Source: Syntrophales bacterium
GTDB taxonomy: Bacteria > Desulfobacterota > Syntrophia > Syntrophales > UBA8958
Length of the DNA stretch: 64,000 bases
Assembly (NCBI GenBank): GCA_026416455.1
Contig: JAOAFE010000003.1
Location: 143,805-207,804, forward strand
Reading direction: 5' to 3'
The notes below the pieces were generated by a model. It was given only the letters and a program-made list of their open reading frames with translations. It did not search any database and was not told the origin of the DNA. The position numbers were made by a program, and so were the translations under genes. Of this stretch, positions 1-8,149 are shown piece after piece (within the stretch, counting starts at the first letter, position 1; each line of letters starts with the position of its first letter).

Positions 1-31
1 CCGTATTCTTAATTATAGAAGGACAATCGCT

Positions 32-1498
32 ATGGATAAACAGGACCGCAAAAAATTTGTCATGTTTCTCGTCGCCTGCATGGTGGCCTTTCTTCTTGTC
101 TCACTGATTGAGGTTATAAGGTCTTCTTTCTTTTCTTTTACCCCTGCCCCGGATGCGCCAGTAGCCTCGGCCGTTTCGGACGTGAAAGGAATGCCGCTCT
201 CCTTCGCCGATTTGACAGAAAAGGTAAAACCGGCAGTAGTAAATATAAGTACGACCCGAACGGTACGTTCGGGAGGGGTTTTTTCTCCGTTTGGTGATTC
301 CCCATTAGAGAGATTTTTTGGGGACGAATTTTTTGAGCGTTTCTTCGGGGACATCCCGCGGCGGGAATTCAAACAGCAGAGCTTGGGATCTGGGTTTATA
401 ATTAGTGCCGACGGTTACATTTTTACTAACAATCACGTAGTGGAGAAGGCGGATAAGATCATCGTCAAGCTCTCCGATGGACGACAGTTTGATGCCAAGG
501 TCATTGGAAAGGATGCGAAAACTGATATAGCGCTAATAAAAATAAAGGCCGAGAGGCTTCCGGTAGCTGAAATCGGGGATTCAGACAAGGTTAGGGTAGG
601 AGACTGGGTAATTGCCATAGGAAATCCCTTTGGTCTAGAACATACGGTAACGGCGGGTATCGTAAGCGCGAAGGGGCGGGTGATCGGTGCCGGTCCATAT
701 GACAATTTTATTCAAACGGATGCCTCGATTAATCCTGGCAACAGTGGGGGGCCACTCTTTTCCCTGGAGGGGAAAGTCATAGGGATCAATACGGCTATAG
801 TTGCGCAAGCCCAAGGTATTGGGTTTGCCATCCCCATCAATATGGCCAAGGCTATCCTTCCCGATCTGAAGGCCAAAGGAAAGGTCACAAGAGCCTGGAT
901 GGGTATTTCGGTTCAGGATGTTACTGAAGACATGGCTAAGGTGTTGAAATTGAAAAGTCGAGAAGGGGCCATTATTACTGAAACTTTTAAAGACGATCCG
1001 GCAGATAGAGCAGGTTTGAAACCCGGTGACGTTATTACGGAAATAAATGGCAAGAAAATTAAGGATAGTCATGAGCTTCTCCTTACGATCGCCTCCCTAC
1101 CGGTGGGCGAAAAAATCACGGTGAAGGTGGTGAGAGACGGGAAGGAGATGACCTTTTACGTGACGGTAACCGAACGAAAAGAGGAAAAGGAAATAGCTCT
1201 GTCGCGTGAAGGGGCGAAAGATAAATTCGGCTTAGTGGTACAAAACATCACACCAGAAGTGGCACGTCAGTTGGGTCTGAAGAAAAGACAGGGGGTAATA
1301 GTGGTGGCCGTGGAGGAAGGAAGCCCAGCCGATGAAGCGGGGATACAACCTCAGGATATTATCTTGCAGGTAAATCGAGTGCCCGTTAACTCGGTTGCTG
1401 ATTATATGCGGGAGATGGGGAAAAAATCGGTCAAGGAAGGAATTGCCCTCTTGATAAAAAGGGGTAATGCCACGTTTTTCATTACCCTATATAGATAA
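32..1498 (+). CDS. htrA: HtrA/Deg family periplasmic serine protease with two PDZ domains
   Basis: A 488-residue Do-type protease/chaperone that degrades or refolds damaged envelope proteins. A hydrophobic N-terminal segment (about residues 9-27) serves as signal or anchor. The trypsin-like domain carries a complete triad: His135 in TNNHVV, Asp165 in KTDIAL, Ser238 in NPGNSGGP. Two PDZ domains follow (about 285-385 and 395-485). The length matches the DegP/DegQ family. The start is the ATG after GAAGGAC. Its stop overlaps the start of the next gene by one base (TAATG), so the two are probably translationally coupled. Family assignment is firm; DegP versus DegQ versus DegS role cannot be decided from sequence. 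Confidence 0.95.
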   Translation: MDKQDRKKFVMFLVACMVAFLLVSLIEVIRSSFFSFTPAPDAPVASAVSDVKGMPLSFADLTEKVKPAVVNISTTRTVRSGGVFSPFGDSPLERFFGDEFFERFFGDIPRREFKQQSLGSGFIISADGYIFTNNHVVEKADKIIVKLSDGRQFDAKVIGKDAKTDIALIKIKAERLPVAEIGDSDKVRVGDWVIAIGNPFGLEHTVTAGIVSAKGRVIGAGPYDNFIQTDASINPGNSGGPLFSLEGKVIGINTAIVAQAQGIGFAIPINMAKAILPDLKAKGKVTRAWMGISVQDVTEDMAKVLKLKSREGAIITETFKDDPADRAGLKPGDVITEINGKKIKDSHELLLTIASLPVGEKITVKVVRDGKEMTFYVTVTERKEEKEIALSREGAKDKFGLVVQNITPEVARQLGLKKRQGVIVVAVEEGSPADEAGIQPQDIILQVNRVPVNSVADYMREMGKKSVKEGIALLIKRGNATFFITLYR

Positions 1499-2181
1499 TG
1501 GTTTCTCCAAGATCCTGGATTACGGACGCATACGAAATCCTGGAAAATACATTTGGAAATTTGCATTGGTGGCCGGCAGAGGGTCCGCTTGAAATATCGT
1601 TAGGCGCAATTCTGACCCAAAATACAGTTTGGGCCAATGCGGAAAAGGCCATCTGTGCTCTGAAGAGAAGAAATCTCATTTCGGTTGAATCTTTGAGTAA
1701 GATTTCGGAAGAGGAGCTTTCGGAAATAATAAAACCGGCTGGTTTTTTTCGGCAGAAGGCAAAAAGAATCAAGGCCTTTATCGATTTCGTGCGAGAGGAA
1801 TACGGCGGAGATTTTTCTCTTATGTTCAACGAAGAGGGAGAACAATTGAGAAAAAAACTACTGGCAGTTTATGGAATAGGTGCCGAGACAGCGGATAGCA
1901 TACTCCTCTACGGAGGGGGAAAACTTTACTTTGTCGTTGACGCCTATACGAGGCGCATATTGAGTCGGCATGGGGTTATGGATGAGAGTGCCTCTTACGA
2001 TGAAATTCAGACATTTTTCATGACCTACGTGCCCAAAGATCTATATGTTTATAACCAATACCATGCCCTTCTGGTGGAGACGGGAAAGAGATTTTGCCGC
2101 TCTGCACCCCGTTGTTCTGCCTGCCCTCTCAATGGGCTTTGGTGCCGAGATGATCAAAAGGTTATCTCAGTGGATCGTTAA
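1498..2181 (+). CDS. Endonuclease III-related HhH-GPD base-excision glycosylase, probably monofunctional
   Basis: A 227-residue HhH-GPD DNA glycosylase with a C-terminal iron-sulfur loop (C-x5-C-x2-C-x6-C near residues 202-217, slightly different spacing from Nth). The helix-hairpin-helix reads YGIGAETA where Nth has PGVGRKTA, so the catalytic lyase lysine is replaced by Glu, while the catalytic Asp in VVDAYTRR is kept. By family knowledge this suggests a glycosylase without Nth-type AP-lyase chemistry, as in MutY or MIG-type relatives. The substrate base is not known. It overlaps htrA by one base and the following acyltransferase by 32 bases. A canonical Nth is encoded separately at 6520-7191. 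Confidence 0.85.
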   Translation: MVSPRSWITDAYEILENTFGNLHWWPAEGPLEISLGAILTQNTVWANAEKAICALKRRNLISVESLSKISEEELSEIIKPAGFFRQKAKRIKAFIDFVREEYGGDFSLMFNEEGEQLRKKLLAVYGIGAETADSILLYGGGKLYFVVDAYTRRILSRHGVMDESASYDEIQTFFMTYVPKDLYVYNQYHALLVETGKRFCRSAPRCSACPLNGLWCRDDQKVISVDR

Positions 2182-2833
2182 GAATCGCTTTCTGCCCGTT
2201 GTTTCCTGGATGGTTCGGGGCTATGTTTCCCTTCTTCGTGACGAGGCGGTAAATGAAGACCGTCTAAAAGGCTGTTTAGACCGGGGAGAAAAGATAATAT
2301 TAGCCCTCTGGCACCAAAGAATCCTGGCTGTGATTCCTCATGCCATCCGTTACGGCATATACAATCCAGCAGTGATGATCAGTCAAAGTCGCGACGGAGA
2401 GATGATTGCCGACTTTTACCGTCGTATGGGCTTTCATCCGGTAAGAGGATCGAGTTCCCGCGGTGGTAAGGAGGGGTTAAGATCAATGATAGAATACTTG
2501 CATTCCCACCTCCTAGCCGTACATGTAGTGGATGGGCCTCAGGGACCGGCAGGGGTTATCAAAGAAGGTCTCGTCAGTCTTGCCGAAAATACAGGTGCAT
2601 CGATCATGCCCATATACGTTTCCGCGAGTCGAGTGTGGATATTAAACAGCTGGGATCGATCGATAATCCCTAAACCTTTAAGCAAGGTTGTTGCGCGATT
2701 GGACGAACCTATCCGCGTACCAGCAGGTTTAACCTATGAGAAAAGAGAAGAGTTTCGCCGCGCTTTAGAAGTGCGCATGTTGGAGAATCAAAGAAAGGAT
2801 GATGCCCTGTTCGGTTATACTAGGTTAATATAG
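2150..2833 (+). CDS. DUF374 lysophospholipid acyltransferase-like protein
   Basis: A 227-residue protein of the DUF374 family, distantly related to lipid A/KDO acyltransferases. It has the LWHQR motif (residues 55-59, the HX4D-like acceptor site region), SQSRDGEM and VDGPQGPAG motifs typical of the family. It probably acylates a lipid at the inner membrane, but the substrate is unknown. I chose the ATG at 2150 (MIKRLSQW). An upstream start at 2045 is open but lies entirely within the previous gene. The 3' end overlaps the convergent acyl-CoA synthetase gene by 9 bases. Confidence 0.85.
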   Translation: MIKRLSQWIVKNRFLPVVSWMVRGYVSLLRDEAVNEDRLKGCLDRGEKIILALWHQRILAVIPHAIRYGIYNPAVMISQSRDGEMIADFYRRMGFHPVRGSSSRGGKEGLRSMIEYLHSHLLAVHVVDGPQGPAGVIKEGLVSLAENTGASIMPIYVSASRVWILNSWDRSIIPKPLSKVVARLDEPIRVPAGLTYEKREEFRRALEVRMLENQRKDDALFGYTRLI

Positions 2834-5017
2834 CGCCTTTTCCTTTTTTAGCCATTCGCTATATTCTGCCATTTTCGCCAACGTCTTGACGGCTCTTTCA
2901 GGGGTAAGGAAAGAAACTCCTTTGTACTGGTAGCCGGGAATTTCCGTCACCGTTTTTGTATCTTCGTCTTCTAGAAGTCGCACCCCGATTATAGGCTTTC
3001 CGTATTTCTCCATGAGACGGATAGTATGGGCAAAGAATTCTCTTTCGGCTTGTTTGAAGACCTTAATTTGAGCTTCCGCCAATTCCTTTGGTATGTCTGG
3101 ATTGGTGTTTTCTATGGCTCGTACCATATTGCGGACAAAATAGTACCTGCCTACTGCCCCAAGGTGTAAAATGGCATCGCAATGGTCCCATTTCGCTAAG
3201 GCTTCTACCACTTTCATTGGAATAGCGGGATCGAATTCCCCTACAAGGTCGATAGGATTCTCTTTACTCCAGTAGGGAGGAAGTAGTTCGTCAATGACGG
3301 CAATCAGATCCGGCGTGAGGTGAGGAATGGATAGACCGTACTCCACACACAGGTCGGTCGCAACGACGCCCCAACCACCACCCAAAGTCATAATGGCCAC
3401 TCTTTTTCCTTTGGGGAGGGGCAGGGAGGAGAATGCAGCTGATAAATCCAGAAGATCCATCGGCTGATCGGCCAAAACAATACCTGCCTGACGGCAGGCG
3501 GCCGTAAAGACCTTTATGTTTGAGGCCATGGCTCCCGTGTGACTGGCCGCGGCTTTGGATCCCTCTGAGGTTCTTCCTCCTTTGAGAACAATAATGGGCT
3601 TTTGCTTTGAGACAGCACGGGCAGTTTGAAAGAAACGAGGGCCGTCTTTGATGCTCTCAATGTAAAGAACTACCGTTTTCGTTATGGTATCGGCAACCAA
3701 GGCGTCGAGGTAGTCTTCGATAGTTATCATGGCTTCGTTTCCAGAACCGCTAAAGGCCCTAATACCAATACGTTCCATCTCCGCGAAGGTGAGAAGCTGG
3801 GTACCCAGATTTCCCGATTGGGACACGAGGGCGATGGAGCCGGCGGGAGGCCAACACGGGGTGCCAGTGCAGTAAAATTTGGCGTGGGGATTACAAACCC
3901 CCATCGTATTGGGACCCAAAATGACAATGCCGGCCTTATGTGCTGCCGTCACTAGCTCTTCCTCTAATTTTCTTCCTTGGTCGCCCGTTTCGCTGAATCC
4001 GGACGTAATGAGGACCATGTACTTAATACCTTTGTTGCTGAGCTCAGGCAAAAGGGGGATAATCTTTTCGGCGGGGATAGAAACAATGGCTAGATCAACG
4101 GGATCAGGAATATCGGCTATCTGTTTGTATACATCTCTACCGGCAATCTTACCGCCCTTGGGGTTAACGAGAAAAATCTTTCCCTCATATCCTCCCGCCA
4201 CACAATTGGTGAATAGCATATTCCCCCACTTCCCTGGGGTGGCGGAGGCCCCTACGAAGACTATGGATCGGGGAAAGAACATTTTAAAAAGGTGCTTGGC
4301 GTGGATGGGGGGACGGGACACAATAGAAGATTGACGATCTCCCAAGACGATGAGGGCATCAACGGCCGTCAAATGTCCGTCTGGCGAAACTATGAGAGGG
4401 TTAATATCAACTTCAGTGACATCTTTGAAATCTTCAGCCAATTTGGACAAACCAGCGATGGTTTTGACGACATCTTCCCTTACAACCGCGGCCTCACCTC
4501 GGAAGGGTCCAAGAATGGCACTGGCTTTCAACTCTTCCATCATTGTAATGATATCTGAGGGGTCCGTAGGAACTAGGCGGAACGATACATCCCTTAAGGC
4601 CTCGGTGAAAATACCGCCTAGACCGAACATGACTACCGGTCCGAAATTTGGGTCGTGGAAAAGCCCGGCGACAAGCTCCCTTTTTCCCCTGATCATCGGC
4701 TGCAAGAGAAATCCCTCCAGGTCTTCTCCTGCCGATGCAATGATTTCTTGGGCTGCAATCCGCACATTTTCTTCCGACCTGATATTTACATGGACCAGAT
4801 TTCGCTCCGTTTTATGGGTAAGATTGGCTCCCAAACCTTTTAACACCACGGGAAAGCCAAAATCACGGGCTGCTAAGGCCGCCTCTTCAGCCGATGAGAC
4901 TACTTTTTCTTCTACCACCGGTATTCCATACGATTTAAGGACGAGTTTCGCTTCTGCCTCAGAAAGAGCACGCCTGCCCTCTTTTTTCGCTCGATCAAAA
5001 ATCTCTGATACTTTCAT
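2825..5017 (-). CDS. ADP-forming acyl-CoA (acetyl-CoA) synthetase, fused beta-alpha
   Basis: A 730-residue NDP-forming acyl-CoA synthetase that makes ATP from acyl-CoA plus ADP and phosphate, or activates acids in reverse. The order is ATP-grasp domain (about residues 10-230), CoA-binding Rossmann domain (about 245-340, with FVGASATPGKWGN), then two succinyl-CoA-ligase-like domains (340-700, with LVSQSGNLG and SHTGAMA; the SHTGA His is the likely phosphorylated residue). This is the single-chain architecture of archaeal and anaerobic bacterial ACD enzymes, with the ATP-grasp subunit first. The start follows GTAGGTTGATTT. It probably conserves energy from acyl-CoAs generated by the 2-oxoacid oxidoreductase in this window; the actual acid is not predictable. 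Confidence 0.92.
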   Translation of the reverse strand: MKVSEIFDRAKKEGRRALSEAEAKLVLKSYGIPVVEEKVVSSAEEAALAARDFGFPVVLKGLGANLTHKTERNLVHVNIRSEENVRIAAQEIIASAGEDLEGFLLQPMIRGKRELVAGLFHDPNFGPVVMFGLGGIFTEALRDVSFRLVPTDPSDIITMMEELKASAILGPFRGEAAVVREDVVKTIAGLSKLAEDFKDVTEVDINPLIVSPDGHLTAVDALIVLGDRQSSIVSRPPIHAKHLFKMFFPRSIVFVGASATPGKWGNMLFTNCVAGGYEGKIFLVNPKGGKIAGRDVYKQIADIPDPVDLAIVSIPAEKIIPLLPELSNKGIKYMVLITSGFSETGDQGRKLEEELVTAAHKAGIVILGPNTMGVCNPHAKFYCTGTPCWPPAGSIALVSQSGNLGTQLLTFAEMERIGIRAFSGSGNEAMITIEDYLDALVADTITKTVVLYIESIKDGPRFFQTARAVSKQKPIIVLKGGRTSEGSKAAASHTGAMASNIKVFTAACRQAGIVLADQPMDLLDLSAAFSSLPLPKGKRVAIMTLGGGWGVVATDLCVEYGLSIPHLTPDLIAVIDELLPPYWSKENPIDLVGEFDPAIPMKVVEALAKWDHCDAILHLGAVGRYYFVRNMVRAIENTNPDIPKELAEAQIKVFKQAEREFFAHTIRLMEKYGKPIIGVRLLEDEDTKTVTEIPGYQYKGVSFLTPERAVKTLAKMAEYSEWLKKEKALY

Positions 5018-5082
5018 AAATCAACCTACTTTGTACATGAGAATAGGCTTTGTAAAAAAACTGCCGGTTGATAAAAGATGGC

Positions 5083-5172
5083 TCACTTCTTTTTGTGTCG
5101 GTTTTTCTTTCTTCTTTTATCGTATTTGTGTTTGCTCATTTTCTTTCTTCTCTTTTTTACAACACTGCTCAT
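5083..5172 (-). CDS. 29-residue AURKAIP1/COX24-domain ribosome-associated small protein
   Basis: A 29-codon gene read by hand: it begins MSSVVKKRRKK, ends NRHKKK, and is almost all Lys/Arg with MSKHKY in the middle. This is the signature of the bacterial AURKAIP1/COX24 family (PF08213-like), related to mitochondrial mS38 and the small bacterial ribosomal subunit protein near the 3' end of 16S rRNA. AAAGGTG lies 7 bases before the ATG at 5172; a second in-frame ATG at 5178 would have no spacing. It sits between tRNA-Leu and the acyl-CoA synthetase. It is normally missed by gene callers because of length. Confidence 0.8.
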   Translation of the reverse strand: MSSVVKKRRKKMSKHKYDKRRKKNRHKKK

Positions 5173-5188
5173 AATCATTCACCTTTCG

Positions 5189-5224
5189 GGTTGGTAAAAA
5201 AATAAGGGCCAGCCGTTACCAACC
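5189..5224. repeat. 9-bp perfect inverted repeat between tRNA-Leu and the COX24-like gene
   Basis: GGTTGGTAA (5189-5197) and TTACCAACC (5216-5224) are perfectly complementary with an 18-base spacer. On the minus strand the structure lies downstream of tRNA-Leu and encloses a T-rich stretch. It could be a termination, processing or 5'-leader structure for the COX24-like gene. It is not a textbook terminator because the T run lies inside the loop. Confidence 0.5.
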
Positions 5225-5242
5225 GACCCCGGGGATATTGTG

Positions 5243-5329
5243 TGGTGCCGAAGCCGGGATTTGAACCCGGACGGGCGGTGCCCACTACCCCCTCAAGATA
5301 GCGTGTCTACCAAATTCCACCACTTCGGC
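5243..5329 (-). tRNA. tRNA-Leu(GAG)
   Basis: On the minus strand the acceptor stem GCCGAAG/CTTCGGC, a D-arm with GGTAGA, anticodon stem CTATC/GGTAG with loop TTGAGGG (anticodon GAG), a long class II variable arm and T-arm CCGGG-TTCAAAT-CCCGG are all present, with encoded ACCA. It lies 58 bases after secG, the same secG-tRNA-Leu(GAG) order as E. coli secG-leuU. Confidence 0.96.
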
Positions 5330-5387
5330 ATCCCATTTTTATTCCTATCTTATTTTTCCTTTCTTTGTCAATCCTTTATCAGGGATG

Positions 5388-5702
5388 TTATTTTGTCGGG
5401 GCTTGGGGAACTGTCGGCGTCGGTGCGGGTCGCTCGATAGGTGCCCGACTGGCTTTCTTTAAGCTTGGGCTGCCCTTCTGGAGGGAGAAGTAAGTGAGAG
5501 AAAGAGAGGTGAGCATAAAGATAATGGCGACGACAGTAGTAACCTTTCCCAAAAAGGTGCCCGGTCCGCTCGTTCCAAATATAGTTTGACTCGATCCACC
5601 GAAGACCGCCCCCATATTTGCCCCTCGCCCTGCCTGGAGTAAAACGACCAGGATGAGGATGATGCAGACTAAAATATGTACTATAGTTACGATTACTTGC
5701 AT
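5388..5702 (-). CDS. secG: Protein translocase subunit SecG
   Basis: A 104-residue SecG with two transmembrane helices (about residues 1-22 and 50-72), the conserved cytoplasmic loop GRGANMGAVFGG followed by FGTSGPGTFL, and a proline-rich C-terminal tail. It is the third subunit of the SecYEG channel. I use the ATG at 5702 (MQVIVTIVH) with GTGAGGATATCAAC before it; a longer reading frame upstream would run into tpiA. tpiA-secG-tRNA-Leu is one transcription direction. Confidence 0.93.
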   Translation of the reverse strand: MQVIVTIVHILVCIILILVVLLQAGRGANMGAVFGGSSQTIFGTSGPGTFLGKVTTVVAIIFMLTSLSLTYFSLQKGSPSLKKASRAPIERPAPTPTVPQAPTK

Positions 5703-5712
5703 GTTGATATCC

Positions 5713-6465
5713 TCACTTATACATGATGATAGATAGGAAGTCATCCACAGAGAGGCTTGCCCCACCTACAAGGGCTCCGTCAATGTCCTCCTCTGCCATG
5801 AGGGGAGAGATATTAGACGGATTCACACTACCACCGTAAATTATTCTTAATTCGTTAGCTACTTCTTGGGAGGTTAGTTTTTCCACTTCTTTCCTGATAA
5901 AGCGGTGAACCTCCTGCGCCTGGAATGGCTCGGCCGTTTTACCCGTTCCTATTGCCCAGACTGGTTCGTAGGCAATAATCGTTTTTGAGATACCATCTAT
6001 TCCTAGCCCTTGCAATCCTCCTTTAATTTGCCTTTCCACTACTGAAAAGGTAAAATTTTCTTCCCTTTCTTCTAAAGTTTCTCCCACGCAGAGTATGGGT
6101 TGCATCCCGTTTTCCAAAACGGCCTTAATCTTTTTATTTATCCACTCGTCTGTTTCGCCAAAATAAGATCGCCTTTCGCTGTGTCCCACAATCACATATT
6201 GGCATCCAATATCGAGCAGCATGGGAGCCGATATTTCTCCCGTGAAGGCACCCTTTGGCCGATCATGTACATTTTGTGCCGCAAGGCGGATAGGGGTGTT
6301 CCTTATTATCAAGGCCACCGAATGGAGGGCAGTAAATGGGGGTGCAATCGCCACGTCACGCTGGAGCGATGGCGGCAGCAAAGCTGCCAGTTGCTGTGCG
6401 AAGATCTCGCTTTCTCGCACCGTTTTATTCATTTTCCAATTACCACAGATAAAGGGACGACGCAT
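5713..6465 (-). CDS. tpiA: Triosephosphate isomerase
   Basis: A 250-residue TIM-barrel enzyme interconverting dihydroxyacetone phosphate and glyceraldehyde-3-phosphate. Conserved features: ICGNWKMNKT (active-site Asn and Lys), VIVGHSERR (catalytic His), AYEPVWAIGTGKTA (catalytic Glu and the mobile loop), YGGSVNPSN and GALVGGASL (phosphate binding). Length is normal. Start ATG follows GAGGAGTACGGT. It is followed 10 bases later by secG. Confidence 0.97.
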   Translation of the reverse strand: MRRPFICGNWKMNKTVRESEIFAQQLAALLPPSLQRDVAIAPPFTALHSVALIIRNTPIRLAAQNVHDRPKGAFTGEISAPMLLDIGCQYVIVGHSERRSYFGETDEWINKKIKAVLENGMQPILCVGETLEEREENFTFSVVERQIKGGLQGLGIDGISKTIIAYEPVWAIGTGKTAEPFQAQEVHRFIRKEVEKLTSQEVANELRIIYGGSVNPSNISPLMAEEDIDGALVGGASLSVDDFLSIIMYK

Positions 6466-6519
6466 ACCGTACTCCTCTTTTTGTACCCCGCGCCTCTATA
6501 TAGTTAATTATGCTGGAAG

Positions 6520-7191
6520 TCAATCGGTTTTATCCGATTTGATATTGCTGGTACTCCCATAACGGCAATAGGTTTGAATGGGGCATGCGCCACAATGGGG
6601 ATTGATAGGGCGGCAGATTTCTTGGCCATATTTCACCAGTAGCGTGTTAATCCGCTGCCAATAACGGCGTGGAAGGATTTCCATTAGTTGCATCTCTGTT
6701 TCTTCCGGATGCTTTGTCTTCACCCAGCCCAGCCGATTTGTAATTCGATGGACGTGGGTATCCACGCAGATAGCATCTTTTTTAAATGCCAAAGAGAGGA
6801 CAAGGTTAGCTGTTTTGCGCCCCACCCCCGGCAGGGAGAGAAGATCTTTTAGATTATCAGGTACATAGCCATCGAAACGCTGAAGAAGGTGTGCGCACAA
6901 TTTTTTAATATGTCTCGCCTTCGTTCGATAAAAGCCTACAGGGTAGATAATCTGCTCCAATTCGCCTTGGGAGACGGTAATTATATCTTGGGGTTTTTTG
7001 GCCCGGGCAAAAAGCCTCTCACACGCCTTTTGAGTTACCTCATCTTTCGTGCGGGCACTGAGGAGGGCAGAAATTAAAATGGTAAAAGGGCTTTCTTTTT
7101 TGTCCGCAAGCTGGGTTACAATCGGGTCTTCCTTTTCCTTTAGATAATCTTCTACCAGCTTAATTACCCTCTCGATCTGGTAATTTTCCAT
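6520..7191 (-). CDS. nth: Endonuclease III
   Basis: A 223-residue bifunctional DNA glycosylase/AP lyase for oxidised pyrimidines. The HhH motif LPGVGRKTAN carries the catalytic Lys and CVDTHVHR the catalytic Asp. The [4Fe-4S] loop is canonical, C-x6-C-x2-C-x5-C, near residues 191-207. It starts 5 bases after the FdhE-like gene, so the two are cotranscribed. No strong Shine-Dalgarno is visible, consistent with coupling to the upstream gene. Confidence 0.95.
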   Translation of the reverse strand: MENYQIERVIKLVEDYLKEKEDPIVTQLADKKESPFTILISALLSARTKDEVTQKACERLFARAKKPQDIITVSQGELEQIIYPVGFYRTKARHIKKLCAHLLQRFDGYVPDNLKDLLSLPGVGRKTANLVLSLAFKKDAICVDTHVHRITNRLGWVKTKHPEETEMQLMEILPRRYWQRINTLLVKYGQEICRPINPHCGACPIQTYCRYGSTSNIKSDKTD

Positions 7192-7196
7192 GAATC

Positions 7197-8039
7197 TTAG
7201 TCGTAGCCTTCTTCATTGGCGAGGATATCGAGATGTAAAGTAGCAATGTCCTCTACATCGAGATCTGCTTCTTCATTTGTAGAGCGAAAATCGACAATTT
7301 TTATATAACGTCGGCATTCGTTACATACGTCAACTCGATATCGTTCGTCATCTTCTACTGTAAAATAAGCAAGGGTTTGCTGTTCTTCGTTGCCGCAGAA
7401 GGGGCATTTGATTCTTTTGTAGGGCCACTCTATTCCGCATTGGGTGCAAAAAAGATAGCGTTTACCTTCTTGATTTTTTATTTCTCCAATTTTAGGTTCC
7501 TTCCCGCAAATTGGGCAGAAACCCTCTGACCATCGTGATTTCTCTATGATAGATCCGTATTTCTCAGCTACTAATTCGAAAGCCGGTCGCATGCATTCTT
7601 CAATGAAGAGTTCTATGAGATCGAAGGCGGCTTCCTCTTTACCTAATTCGTCCCCTTTCATCTCCCCTTCATCTTCGCTAAAAAAGTGGGCGAGGAGCAG
7701 ATCCCGAAACTGAATTTCCCCCATTTCTATTTTTTCTCTCAATTCTAAAGTTTCTCCCGGAGAATCCTTTTCCGCGATCTTCAATAGGTCGAGAAAGTAC
7801 GCTTGAGCATATTCTATAGGGAAATCGTCTTGCGACAAATCCACCAACGGAAACCCACTTTCTAGCTTCTTCCCCACTAAGCGGTCGTCAATAAAAAATA
7901 TGACTCCTGGTAGCTTCCTTCTATGTTCTTCCCGAAGGATGAGAATCTCTTCCAAAATGGTGAGCAGTTCTGCGTAGTGGGGGCTTTGGCTTTTATACTG
8001 TTCAATAGTGGTTAAGGCTTTGCTTAATTTCTTTGCCAT
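7197..8039 (-). CDS. FdhE-like formate dehydrogenase accessory protein
   Basis: A 280-residue protein whose C-terminal half has the multiple CxxC rubredoxin-like knuckles of FdhE: CPICGKEP, CTQCGIEW, CPFCGNEE and CNECRRY (about residues 185-255). FdhE acts in the cytoplasm in maturation of molybdenum/tungsten formate dehydrogenases. No formate dehydrogenase gene lies in this window. I chose the ATG at 8039 (MAKKLSKAL), 11 bases after AGGAG; a TTG at 8120 would add 27 residues. The N-terminal half is acidic and helical. Family assignment is good, partner unproven. Confidence 0.8.
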   Translation of the reverse strand: MAKKLSKALTTIEQYKSQSPHYAELLTILEEILILREEHRRKLPGVIFFIDDRLVGKKLESGFPLVDLSQDDFPIEYAQAYFLDLLKIAEKDSPGETLELREKIEMGEIQFRDLLLAHFFSEDEGEMKGDELGKEEAAFDLIELFIEECMRPAFELVAEKYGSIIEKSRWSEGFCPICGKEPKIGEIKNQEGKRYLFCTQCGIEWPYKRIKCPFCGNEEQQTLAYFTVEDDERYRVDVCNECRRYIKIVDFRSTNEEADLDVEDIATLHLDILANEEGYD

Positions 8040-8113
8040 TCCTGATAAAACTCCTATTTTTTGCCCCCCTATATCCCCTTTGATGGGCAACTGCAAGTGA
8101 TTTGTATTGTGCG

Positions 8114-8141
8114 TTGACAAGATTAACTCGAAAGGGATAAA
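8114..8141 (+). promoter_or_regulatory. Candidate sigma-70 promoter for uppP
   Basis: TTGACA (8114-8119), a 16-base spacer and GATAAA (8136-8141) precede the uppP ATG by only 8 bases, so the message would be nearly leaderless. The -10 match is imperfect. Confidence 0.4.
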
Positions 8142-8149
8142 GCTCCCCC

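Noticed and set aside
4350-5174. Long plus-strand reading frame antisense to the acyl-CoA synthetase
   Set aside because: It is a shadow of the strong minus-strand gene; composition is low-complexity Ser/Lys-rich and no domain is visible. It also covers the COX24-like gene.
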